A stretch of DNA of 64,000 nucleotides from Chitinophaga pinensis (GTDB lineage: Bacteria; Bacteroidota; Bacteroidia; NS11-12g; UBA955): the NCBI GenBank assembly GCA_945888525.1, contig CAMDAF010000001.1, forward strand, positions 1-64,000, written 5' to 3'. Of the stretch, positions 25,407 to 32,993 are shown piece after piece (the stretch's first letter is position 1; each line of letters begins with the position of its first letter). Under the pieces are notes generated by a model. That model ran no database searches. It was given only the letters and a program-made list of their open reading frames with translations, and was not told the DNA's origin. Made by a program: the position numbers and the translations under genes.

Positions 25407-26162
25407 TTATTGAACGCTAACTTTGTTGGTGCTGATAATGTCGCCATTAACAACTCTTACCATGTAAATTCCTTTGGCATAGCTAGAAGAGTTAATTTCA
25501 AATTCGTTTGCACTTGCTTTAGTTTCGGTGTAAACCACACGGCCATTCATGTCGGTGATGGTAACTTGAACATCAGCTTTAGAGTCAACAGCGTTTAACG
25601 CAATTACAAAGCTGCCAAGAGCTGGGTTTGGATAAACTGACATGTTGTTGGTGTAAACAGTGTTTACAGATACGCCCCAGCCTTGTGGGCAGAAATAAAT
25701 GATTGGCCTAACTTTTATATTGTTTGCGTTGGTACCTGTGCCTTCTGGAGTGATAGGGTCTGAACCAGAAAATTTTCTAACTTCAGAGTACGCTTGGAAA
25801 CTGCAGTTGAAAGACAATGTAGCTCTAAGTGCGGTGTTTAATGAACCTTTCCAGTGAATGGTATCACCAGGTGCCATTGTTTTTCCTACCGCTTTTAATA
25901 CGATTTGTGTTGAACTTGGGTAAGCAAAAAGCAAAGTGCTTCCAGAGAAACAAACCAATTGCAATGCCATAGTATCAGTTGCGTTTACAGTACCTGTGCC
26001 ATTGTTTTTCAAAACAATATCGTAATTAAATGCTGTTCCTGTAGAAGTACTTCTTAATTCAGTTGGGGCGTCAATTGAAACAACTGACCAGTCAATTGTT
26101 CTAGCAGAAAATCCTAAGGTTGCAACCATTGCAAAACTTAAAGTTAGTAAAATTTTTTTCAT
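25407..26162 (-). CDS. Secreted protein with type IX secretion C-terminal sorting domain
   Basis: A protein of 251 residues. A signal peptide (MKKILLTLSFAMVATLGFSA) is followed by a beta-rich domain of about 150 residues resembling an immunoglobulin-like or CARDB fold (FNYDIVLKNNGTGTVNATDT). A T9SS type A sorting domain of about 75 residues comes last: MSVYPNPALGSFVIAL, DVQVTITDMNGRVVY, GIYMVRVVNGDIISTNKVSV. Such proteins pass through the Sec system, cross the outer membrane by T9SS, and become attached or released. The binding target is unknown. The gene has its own promoter and terminator and is monocistronic. Confidence 0.9.
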   Translation of the reverse strand: MKKILLTLSFAMVATLGFSARTIDWSVVSIDAPTELRSTSTGTAFNYDIVLKNNGTGTVNATDTMALQLVCFSGSTLLFAYPSSTQIVLKAVGKTMAPGDTIHWKGSLNTALRATLSFNCSFQAYSEVRKFSGSDPITPEGTGTNANNIKVRPIIYFCPQGWGVSVNTVYTNNMSVYPNPALGSFVIALNAVDSKADVQVTITDMNGRVVYTETKASANEFEINSSSYAKGIYMVRVVNGDIISTNKVSVQ

Positions 26163-26187
26163 TGTATTTTTATTTAATATCTTACTA

Positions 26188-26218
26188 CAAATGTATCATT
26201 TTCAATTTAATCGAGCAA
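26188..26218 (-). promoter_or_regulatory. Promoter of the T9SS cargo gene
   Basis: On the minus strand TTG (26218-26216), a 20-base spacer and TACATTTG (26195-26188) fully match the Bacteroidota promoter consensus. The upstream half lies inside the last codons of the SNF2 helicase gene. Confidence 0.75.
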
Positions 26219-29176
26219 GACATTAAGTGTATCTTCCTCTAAATTGTTTACAAAATGAACTTCTGTGTCTAAAATATCATCCGAAACTTTCTGCTTTTTC
26301 TCTTGCAAATTGACAATTTTCTCCTCAATAGTGTCTTTGGTGATGAATTTGTATACAAATACGGGTTTGTCTTGGCCAATCCTATGTGTTCTATCCATAG
26401 CCTGCCTTTCAACCGCTGGATTCCACCATGGGTCCAATAAAAACACGTAGTCTGCAGCTGTTAAATTTAATCCCGTTCCTCCGGCCTTTAAAGAAATTAA
26501 AAAGATAGCTGCTTCATTGCCTGTCTGAAATCTGTCTACCAGTCTCTTCCGCTCCAAAGCTGGGATATTTCCTGCTATATAGTAGTAGGGAATTTCTTGC
26601 CCATCTAAATGGGTTTTGATTAAGGCCAGATGTTGCACAAATTGCGAAAACACCAACACCTTATGGCCTGATGATACAACATTGTTTAGACTGTTGATGA
26701 TCTCGTCAAATTTGCCAGAAACTCCCGAGTAATCAGATTCAGCCAAAATTGGGTGGTTTGCAATTTGTCTTAATTTAATCAATCCATTCAAGATCAATAA
26801 ATTTGATTTTTTAAACCCATTCTCTTGAATTGAATCTAACAATTCATTCCTAAACAAGGATTTGATGCGCTCATATTTTTGCTTCTGTTCTTCTGACATC
26901 TCACACAAAACAATCTTTTCAGTTTTGCTTGGCAAATCAGAGGCAACCTGTTCTTTGGTTCTTCTTAATATAAATGGTCGAACGATGTCTTTTAAACGCT
27001 TAGTGTCTTCTTCATTGCCTTCTTTTTCAATCGAACTGACAAACTTTTTGCTGAAGTAATTAAAATTACCCAAAATTCCAGGGTTTAAAAAGTTGATCTG
27101 ACTCCATAAATCGGTGATACTGTTTTCTACAGGGGTTCCAGTCATCACAATCTTGTGCCTTGCTCTGAGCTGGTTAACCGAAGCAGCGGTTTGTGAACTC
27201 GGATTTTTTATGGCCTGCGACTCATCCAAAACAATGGAATTGAATTCGATTTTTGAAAATAAGTCAATGTCATTCCGAACTGTTCCATAACTGCTTACAA
27301 TTATGTCGTACAACTTACAAGCTTCTTTTATATGGCGTGTTCGATTAAAGCCTGTATGGACATATACTTTTAAATTGCTGTATTTCTTGGCCTCACTTAA
27401 CCAATTGTATATCAGAGAGGTAGGCACAACCACCAAACTGCAGGAATGGGTTTCTTGTGCGCCGCTATTTTCCAGCGTACCCGAAGCCCCTTGCTTAAAA
27501 AGATTTAGCTGATTCCGTAGCACCGATTCTTGATCCGCTGTATGCCCGGATATTGGGATTGGCTCACAAGTTTCTTTTCTGTACTGTAAATAGGTTAAGA
27601 CTTGTATGGTTTTACCCAAGCCCATGTCGTCGGCCAAGCATGCACCGAAATGCTGTTCATTCATATAGCGAAGCCAGTTGTATCCTTCTATTTGGTAGGG
27701 CCTTAAAGTGGCTTTTATCCCTTTTGGTAAAGGATAATTATTGCTCTTGTCAAATGGCACAATGTTTTCAGAACTGGACATTTCGTCTTCTTCAAATATC
27801 CCTTCAAGCAATCCGAAATGGTATTTTTTTATTTGCAAATGGTTTGCCCGCTGATCTGCAAAATCGAACAAACTCGAAAAGCGCGTAAACCACTCTTCTG
27901 GAATAATCGCAATACTGCCATCAGGTAATTCAAACTCTCTGTTTCCACTTAAAATGTATTGCTTCAGTTTTATAAAGGGAATTTCAAATTGACCAAACTT
28001 TACAACCGCTTCCAAATCAAACCAATCTTTGTTTTTAGAAATCTTAAACGACACATTGCTGTCTCCAATATGGTAACTGCGGCTCAAAGTGCTTTGGTCT
28101 ATAACCATACCTTGTTCCTTTATCTCAGTTCTGTTTCTATTCAATAGTGAAATCAGACTCTCTCGACTGTTTTCTGGAATAAACAGAGAACCTTCATGCA
28201 CTTTTAAGCCCATTTTGCTCAAAACATTGACAATAATATTTTCCCATTGCTTCGAACGCTTTACCCTGTGAAATATATAATTGTCGCCTTTTTTTTCTAA
28301 AGAAACCGAAACCATTTTTTGCGAATGGTAGGGAAACTGATAGGGGCCGTAATTGAAATACAAGCCGGCACATAATCCTTTTTCGCCAAAACTGGTGAGT
28401 TTTAAAATAGGGTAGGCCCGGTATTGTTCCGACTTTATCTCAAATCCTTCAGCGTATACATCGTAGTTTTCGACCAAGGGTTTTACGAATTTCTCAAAAT
28501 ACACCCCTTCGCTTTGTCTGGGAATGCTGATGAATTTTTTCAATAAAAATGGCTTTATCTTATTGCCATCGGTGTCTTTTTTAAAGGTAATTAATTGTTT
28601 GTTGCACAGCAACCAAGCTGGTTCGTGGATAATCAACTCGCTATCGTTCTGGCTAAAGCTAATTTTTTGATCACCCAATTTGATGGTCGCGAAATAATTG
28701 GTGCCCACTTCCGAACGCCTGAAATGAAACAATATACCTGCTTTCTCTTCGGCGATGTGTATTCGGGTGTGTGTAAAGTTTTTGTCTTTGCCCAAAAATA
28801 ATTTCTGCGAATCCAAGCGCTCCAATACCTTTAATATACGCTTTTCTATATAGGGGCGGATTTTCGCATGTATTTCTGGTGTGTAATGTTTGCTGAAAAA
28901 ATCAACCGAGCGTATGGGTTTTTTGCTCTGATGGAATTTTTTTATCAATGCATCTGGCTCCGTTTCGTCCAGTATTTTAACTAAGTCTGAGGTCTCTTTA
29001 TCGGCCCCAAAATCTTTAGCCGTGTTGTGGTGGACTTTCTGGCTCAGCAAACTGTAATACCCATTCGGCATCAACTGCACAGCAATCGACTCAAGCAAAT
29101 ACCCCAATTGCGGGTGCTTGTACAAGCTGAAAACCATTTCAAATGGTTCTTTGGTATTTACACGAATGTTTCCCAT
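26207..29176 (-). CDS. SNF2-family DEAD/DEAH-box helicase
   Basis: A protein of 989 residues. The N-terminal half (about 1-480) is the bacterial SNF2-associated region. The C-terminal ATPase has LRPYQIEGYNWLRYM, the Walker A segment ACLADDMGLGKTIQVLTYL, DESQAIKN (the DEAH-type Walker B), MTGTPVENS, the second RecA lobe with SLKAGGTGLNLTAADYVFL, and DRTHRIGQDKPVFVYK. Bacterial SNF2 enzymes of this form move along double-stranded nucleic acid or remodel protein-DNA complexes; RapA and HepA are relatives. The specific role is unknown. It has a fully matching promoter and no operon partner. Its 3' end carries the promoter of the following gene. Confidence 0.94.
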   Translation of the reverse strand: MGNIRVNTKEPFEMVFSLYKHPQLGYLLESIAVQLMPNGYYSLLSQKVHHNTAKDFGADKETSDLVKILDETEPDALIKKFHQSKKPIRSVDFFSKHYTPEIHAKIRPYIEKRILKVLERLDSQKLFLGKDKNFTHTRIHIAEEKAGILFHFRRSEVGTNYFATIKLGDQKISFSQNDSELIIHEPAWLLCNKQLITFKKDTDGNKIKPFLLKKFISIPRQSEGVYFEKFVKPLVENYDVYAEGFEIKSEQYRAYPILKLTSFGEKGLCAGLYFNYGPYQFPYHSQKMVSVSLEKKGDNYIFHRVKRSKQWENIIVNVLSKMGLKVHEGSLFIPENSRESLISLLNRNRTEIKEQGMVIDQSTLSRSYHIGDSNVSFKISKNKDWFDLEAVVKFGQFEIPFIKLKQYILSGNREFELPDGSIAIIPEEWFTRFSSLFDFADQRANHLQIKKYHFGLLEGIFEEDEMSSSENIVPFDKSNNYPLPKGIKATLRPYQIEGYNWLRYMNEQHFGACLADDMGLGKTIQVLTYLQYRKETCEPIPISGHTADQESVLRNQLNLFKQGASGTLENSGAQETHSCSLVVVPTSLIYNWLSEAKKYSNLKVYVHTGFNRTRHIKEACKLYDIIVSSYGTVRNDIDLFSKIEFNSIVLDESQAIKNPSSQTAASVNQLRARHKIVMTGTPVENSITDLWSQINFLNPGILGNFNYFSKKFVSSIEKEGNEEDTKRLKDIVRPFILRRTKEQVASDLPSKTEKIVLCEMSEEQKQKYERIKSLFRNELLDSIQENGFKKSNLLILNGLIKLRQIANHPILAESDYSGVSGKFDEIINSLNNVVSSGHKVLVFSQFVQHLALIKTHLDGQEIPYYYIAGNIPALERKRLVDRFQTGNEAAIFLISLKAGGTGLNLTAADYVFLLDPWWNPAVERQAMDRTHRIGQDKPVFVYKFITKDTIEEKIVNLQEKKQKVSDDILDTEVHFVNNLEEDTLNVLLD

Positions 29177-29196
29177 ATTCTAAACAGAATATCTAG

Positions 29197-29224
29197 CAAA
29201 GGTAGGGTAAATATTGATGGGCAA
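29197..29224 (-). promoter_or_regulatory. Promoter of the SNF2 helicase gene
   Basis: On the minus strand TTG (29224-29222), a 17-base spacer and TACCTTTG (29204-29197) match the Bacteroidota consensus exactly, leaving a leader of about 16 bases before the ATG at 29176. Confidence 0.72.
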
Positions 29225-29280
29225 AACGGAGGGGAAGGATTTTTTTCAAGGGGCTAGGGGTTAGGGTCCCCACCTCCGTT
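29225..29280. repeat. Inverted repeat AACGGAGG...CCTCCGTT
   Basis: Perfect 8-bp arms (29225-29232 and 29273-29280) enclose a 40-base interior that is G-rich on the plus strand (GGGGCTAGGGGTTAGGG) and has a CCCC partner near the right arm. It could fold into a hairpin. No T run follows, so it is not an obvious terminator. Confidence 0.5.
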
Positions 29281-29432
29281 TCACTTCTGTGGGCAAGTAG
29301 GGTTTAGTTTTTTGGGAATACGCAATATTGTCGACTTTAAGCAGAACCGCAATACCTTTCAACTTTATTTTATGCATAATGATTCATAAATAAAATTCTT
29401 TAAAATCAAATCCTCGTTTAACGAATGGCCTC

Positions 29433-29574
29433 GCCCCGATGGGAGTGGCAGCCCTGTGTAAGTTTGTGACAATGCATAAGCGCGTATTGCTGGGCGCGCG
29501 GCAGTAAGCCAAGTAAACGCCTGCTCATGCTGGCACAAAGTCACAGGCTAGAGCAAACAGCGGGAAAAAGCGAC
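29433..29574. repeat. GC-rich palindromic intergenic element (Bacteroidota REP-like type)
   Basis: The element opens with GCCCCGATGGGAGTGGCAGC and closes with CTAGAGCAAACAGCGGGA. Between these, CCTGTG (29453-29458) pairs with CACAGG (29542-29547) and TTTGTG (29463-29468) with CACAAA (29534-29539), forming a long hairpin with a small internal bulge; a smaller hairpin (TTGCTG/CAGTAA) lies inside. From memory, many Bacteroidota genomes carry dispersed intergenic elements with a CCCGATnGnAGnGGCA left end, an inner hairpin and an AGCGnAAAGC-type right end. This looks like a diverged copy. It was not compared with any database. Confidence 0.6.
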
Positions 29575-29591
29575 CACTGAAAAACAATTTC

Positions 29592-29634
29592 TCAATTTCT
29601 CAATTCATCAATTGATCAATTTCTCAATTCATCA
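29592..29634. repeat. 19-bp perfect direct repeat, 24-bp period
   Basis: TCAATTTCTCAATTCATCA occurs at 29592-29610 and again at 29616-29634, separated by ATTGA, with shorter related copies of the TTTCTCAAT unit on both sides. It is a short low-complexity tandem repeat lying 69 bases upstream of the aldehyde dehydrogenase start. Confidence 0.75.
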
Positions 29635-29702
29635 TTTTCTCAATAACCAAACTCCCCTTGCCTTTCTTTCCTTTTAATCCGATATTTGCATCTTTATTTT
29701 AA

Positions 29703-31139
29703 ATGCAAAGAATTTCAAACTACATCAATGGCGCCTTGCAAAGTCCTATCAAGTCTTTGTATTTGGACAATTACAACCCTGCAACAGGTGCCGTGTATTC
29801 ATTGATTCCAGATAGTGATGAAGCCGATGTTGATTTGGCCTATACCCATGCCAGTGAAGCCTATAAAACCTGGCGTTTAACCTCTTTGGAGGAGCGCTTT
29901 ATGGTGCTTAACCGCATTGCAGAACTGATTGATAAAAACAACGACGAATTGGCCCTTGCCGAGAGCATAGACCAAGGAAAACCACTGTGGTTGGCTAAAA
30001 ATGAAATGACCCGTTCGGCGCAAAACTTCCGCTTTTTCGCTACTGCCGCTATGCAGTTTGCCTCTGAAAGCCACAACATGGAAGGTCAAGCCATCAACTA
30101 TACACTGCGTCAACCCATTGGTGTGGTTGGCTGTATCAGTCCTTGGAACTTGCCCCTGTATTTGTTTACCTGGAAAATTGCGCCAGCCTTAGCGGCTGGA
30201 AATTGTGTGGTGGCTAAGCCTTCTGAAATAACGCCGATGACGGCCTTTCTTTTGTCTAGAATTTGCATGGAAGCTGGTCTTCCCGCCGGTGTTCTCAACA
30301 TTGTACACGGTCTAGGGCCTAAAGTGGGATCAGCTTTGGTGTCGCATCCAAAAATCAAAGCCATTTCTTTTACTGGTGGCACCTCTACAGGCAAACACAT
30401 TGCTTCCGTTGCTGCGCCTATGTTTAAGAAACTAAGTCTTGAACTTGGGGGTAAAAACCCCAACATCATTTTTGCCGATTGCGATTTTGAAAAAGCACTT
30501 AAAACAACCGTGCAAACGTCTTTTCTCAACCAAGGTGAGATTTGCCTTTGTGGTTCACGCATATTTATAGAACGCCCTATTTACGAAAAATTTAAAGCGG
30601 CATTGTTGCTCGAAGTTAGCAAACTACAAGTAGGGAATCCATTGCTCAAAGAATCACGCATTGGCGCTATTGTTAGCAAAATGCATTTTGAAAAAGTGCT
30701 TTCGTACATCGAATTGGCAAAACAAGAGGGCGGCAGCATATTAACAGGTGGAACATCTTTAAAAATAGAAGACCATGAAAATGGTTGGTTTATTGCCCCA
30801 ACAATTATCGAAAACCTGGCCTACGACTGCCGCTGTAATACCGAAGAAATATTTGGACCAGTGGTGAGCATTATGCCTTTCGACTCGGCCGATGAAGTGC
30901 TCGAAATGGCCAATTCTACCGACTACGGTTTGGCTTGCACCATATGGACCCAAGACATCAGCAAAGCCCACAACATGGCAGCCAATATTCAAAGTGGAAT
31001 TGTGTGGATTAACTGCTGGTTGTTGCGCGACTTGCGCACCCCTTTTGGTGGCGTTAAACAGAGTGGTGTAGGCCGCGAAGGCGGTTGGGAAGCCATGCGC
31101 TTTTTTACCGAACCTAAGAATGTATGTATTAAACTGTAA
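29703..31139 (+). CDS. Aldehyde dehydrogenase, 2-aminomuconate-6-semialdehyde/hydroxymuconic-semialdehyde type
   Basis: An NAD-dependent aldehyde dehydrogenase of 478 residues. The fold motifs are GCISPWNLP, VAKPSEITPMTA, FTGGTSTGK, the catalytic Glu247 in LELGGKNP, and Cys281 in NQGEICLCGSRIF. The NQGEICLCGSRIF block is characteristic of the ALDH8A1/AMSDH/hydroxymuconic-semialdehyde branch, which oxidises semialdehydes from tryptophan (kynurenine) or catechol breakdown. No other kynurenine gene is in the window. It precedes meaB by nine bases. Base composition is visibly richer in GC than most of the window. The enzyme class is firm and the substrate likely. Confidence 0.9.
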   Translation: MQRISNYINGALQSPIKSLYLDNYNPATGAVYSLIPDSDEADVDLAYTHASEAYKTWRLTSLEERFMVLNRIAELIDKNNDELALAESIDQGKPLWLAKNEMTRSAQNFRFFATAAMQFASESHNMEGQAINYTLRQPIGVVGCISPWNLPLYLFTWKIAPALAAGNCVVAKPSEITPMTAFLLSRICMEAGLPAGVLNIVHGLGPKVGSALVSHPKIKAISFTGGTSTGKHIASVAAPMFKKLSLELGGKNPNIIFADCDFEKALKTTVQTSFLNQGEICLCGSRIFIERPIYEKFKAALLLEVSKLQVGNPLLKESRIGAIVSKMHFEKVLSYIELAKQEGGSILTGGTSLKIEDHENGWFIAPTIIENLAYDCRCNTEEIFGPVVSIMPFDSADEVLEMANSTDYGLACTIWTQDISKAHNMAANIQSGIVWINCWLLRDLRTPFGGVKQSGVGREGGWEAMRFFTEPKNVCIKL

Positions 31140-31148
31140 TCTCAAGCC

Positions 31149-32057
31149 TTGAATAAAACCATCGATTTAAAAACCTTACAGACTGGCGATTTTATCACCC
31201 TTGCCCGCGCCATTTCTTTGGTGGAGAACAATCTGCCGGCTGGTAAAGACTTGCTTAACGCTTTGCCCTTCGATGTGCACGTGCCGGTTGTTGGACTCAC
31301 AGGCCCTCCAGGTGCTGGCAAAAGCAGTTTGGTGAATGCCTTGGTCGACCACCTTTTAAAACAAAATAAAAAAATTGGCATACTGGCTGTTGACCCGACC
31401 TCGCCATTTAATTTTGGTTCTTTGTTGGGCGACCGTATTAGACTTGCTTCGCATTTTAACAACCCAGATGTTTACATCCGCTCTCTGGCTACCCGCGGCA
31501 GTTTGGGCGGATTGTCAGCCAGGATTTTCGAAATTTGCGATGTGATGAAACACGCAGGGTTTGACCTTATACTCATCGAAACCGTTGGCGTTGGGCAGAG
31601 CGAAGTCGAAATTGCCGGATTGGCCGACACCACCGCGGTGGTATTGGTTCCCGAGGCAGGCGACGAAGTTCAAACCCTTAAAAGTGGCCTCATGGAAATA
31701 GCCGATGTGTTTGTGGTAAACAAGTCAGACCGAGATGGCGCCGATCTTTTTGTACGCAACCTTTCGGCTTTGGTGCATCAAAAAGAGGCAGGCAATTGGT
31801 CGATCCCTGTACTGAAAACCGTTGCCACCACATTTGCGGGGATATCCGAATTCTGGGATGCTTTGCAAGCCCACAACCAATTGAACATCGATCCAATACG
31901 ACAAAACCATTTGAAAACTGAAAAAGCCTTTCAGTTGATCCTTCAAAACAAAATGGCCAAAATCGACAAACAAGAACTTTTTAATAAAATCAGTGCTGAG
32001 TCAAACAAAAACGGATTTAATCTGTATCAATTTCTTAGCAAAGAATATTTAACATGA
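31149..32057 (+). CDS. meaB: Methylmalonyl-CoA mutase-associated GTPase MeaB (ArgK family)
   Basis: A G3E-family GTPase chaperone of 302 residues that loads and protects the B12 cofactor of methylmalonyl-CoA mutase. It shows Walker A GPPGAGKS (52-59), the DPTSPFNFGSLLGDRIR switch region, IETVGVGQSEVEIA and VNKSD, the base-recognition NKxD. The start appears to be TTG at 31149, nine bases after the ALDH stop; no ATG precedes the conserved N terminus. The mutase genes are not in this window. The next gene starts inside its last codon (ATGA). Cobalamin use fits with the B12-type regulator at 5.2 kb. Confidence 0.92.
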   Translation: MNKTIDLKTLQTGDFITLARAISLVENNLPAGKDLLNALPFDVHVPVVGLTGPPGAGKSSLVNALVDHLLKQNKKIGILAVDPTSPFNFGSLLGDRIRLASHFNNPDVYIRSLATRGSLGGLSARIFEICDVMKHAGFDLILIETVGVGQSEVEIAGLADTTAVVLVPEAGDEVQTLKSGLMEIADVFVVNKSDRDGADLFVRNLSALVHQKEAGNWSIPVLKTVATTFAGISEFWDALQAHNQLNIDPIRQNHLKTEKAFQLILQNKMAKIDKQELFNKISAESNKNGFNLYQFLSKEYLT

Positions 32058-32635
32058 TTACCATACTAAGCGGCTCGCCGCGAAAAAACAGCAATACCCT
32101 TCGTGTGGCAAAGGCCATACAGCAACACATACAAAGTTTAAACAACGAGGAGACTGCACACGTCATAGATTTCAACCAATTTGATATTCCATCTATGAAC
32201 GCTGGGCGCGTGGATCCCAATAATTTAACCGAGTTTCAAGCCAATTTGTTTAATTCTTGTAAAGAATCTGATCTTATTTTTGTTTTAACACCCGAGTACA
32301 ATTGGTTTCCAAGCGCCGAAATCATCCAAATGGTGCACACCATGGCGGCCCCTGCGTTTAAAGACATGTGGAACAACAAAGTATTTGCAACCTGCGGCAC
32401 TTCAAACGGTCGTGGTGGACGTATGCCAGCGGTTCAACTAAGTTATACAATTAACAAAATTCTCAATGTTTTCAATTGTGAAAGCATGGTAAGTCCTAAG
32501 ATATTCGAATCGCAGTTTACCGATAAAGCTATTGATGAGAATGGATTTTCTTTGGGCAATAGCGAGTACATGGCCGGACTCGAGGCCTTCGTGGCATTCA
32601 ATTTAAAATTGAAATCCCGTTGGCTAAATACTTAG
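32054..32635 (+). CDS. NADPH-dependent FMN reductase family flavoprotein
   Basis: A flavodoxin-fold protein of 193 residues. The N terminus ITILSGSPRKNSNTLRVA is the phosphate-binding loop for FMN, and VLTPEYNWFPSAEI is the YNxxxP-type flavin loop of NADPH-dependent FMN or quinone reductases. A GTSNGRGGR loop follows, close to the isoalloxazine site. The ATG overlaps the MeaB stop by four bases (ATGA). The physiological acceptor (FMN, quinone, azo or chromate compounds) is not evident. It ends the ALDH-meaB-reductase operon; a GC-rich repeat region follows. Confidence 0.88.
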   Translation: MITILSGSPRKNSNTLRVAKAIQQHIQSLNNEETAHVIDFNQFDIPSMNAGRVDPNNLTEFQANLFNSCKESDLIFVLTPEYNWFPSAEIIQMVHTMAAPAFKDMWNNKVFATCGTSNGRGGRMPAVQLSYTINKILNVFNCESMVSPKIFESQFTDKAIDENGFSLGNSEYMAGLEAFVAFNLKLKSRWLNT

Positions 32636-32993
32636 AAGTAAACTTAGGGCCCATTTCCTGACTTCTGTTTTAGTTGCCAATTGGCTTGCTGTTTTTGTAT
32701 GCAATGCCTGGGGCTTATTGCCAGTCGCCCTGCCTGTGCAACAAAAAATACGCAAGCCCAGCGGCAAGCTGCCACGACAGTCAGGGGCAGGCATTGCGGT
32801 GGGTGAGGGATCAATTTGCCTATCTCATTTTTTTGTCCTAATCTTGCTGCGAGTTTTGGGGTGCAATGCCAATTGCTGAGATAATACCCACAGAACCCGG
32901 ATAAGCGTAATTGCTGCGACGGGGAAAACAGATTTTTTAACATGCCTGGCTTTAGGCTTGCTATTCCAAAACCAATTTTATTTAAAAATTTGT
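32636..32993. other. 358-base GC-rich intergenic region with inverted repeats
   Basis: I see no supportable gene here; a long open frame on the minus strand is Cys/Pro/Arg-rich and runs into a TonB receptor gene antisense, so it looks accidental. The region holds a perfect 10-bp inverted repeat 97 bases across (32701-32797) and two AATTGCTG copies (32871-32878, 32909-32916). The composition is much more GC-rich than neighbouring intergenic DNA, as at 29.4 kb. Confidence 0.6.
32701..32797. repeat. GC-rich inverted-repeat element
   Basis: GCAATGCCTG (32701-32710) and CAGGCATTGC (32788-32797) are perfect 10-bp inverted arms around a 77-base interior rich in GC (GCCAGTCGCCCTGCC; GCGGCAAGCTGCC). 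The shape, composition and intergenic position parallel the element at 29433-29574, but the end sequences differ, so it may be another family. Confidence 0.55.

Larger units (their letters stand above)
29177..29702. other. 526-base intergenic region with palindromic and direct repeats
   Basis: No gene is visible. From left to right it contains the SNF2 promoter, an 8-bp inverted repeat with GC-rich interior (29225-29280), a plain AT-rich part, a large GC-rich hairpin element (29433-29574), a 19-bp perfect direct repeat (29592-29634) and a near-match -7 box GATATTTG before the aldehyde dehydrogenase gene. The GC-rich part differs sharply from the flanking DNA. Confidence 0.7.

Noticed and set aside
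29581-29645. Possible mini-CRISPR from the spaced direct repeats
   Set aside because: There are only two full copies, with a five-base spacer and low-complexity sequence, and no cas genes in the window.
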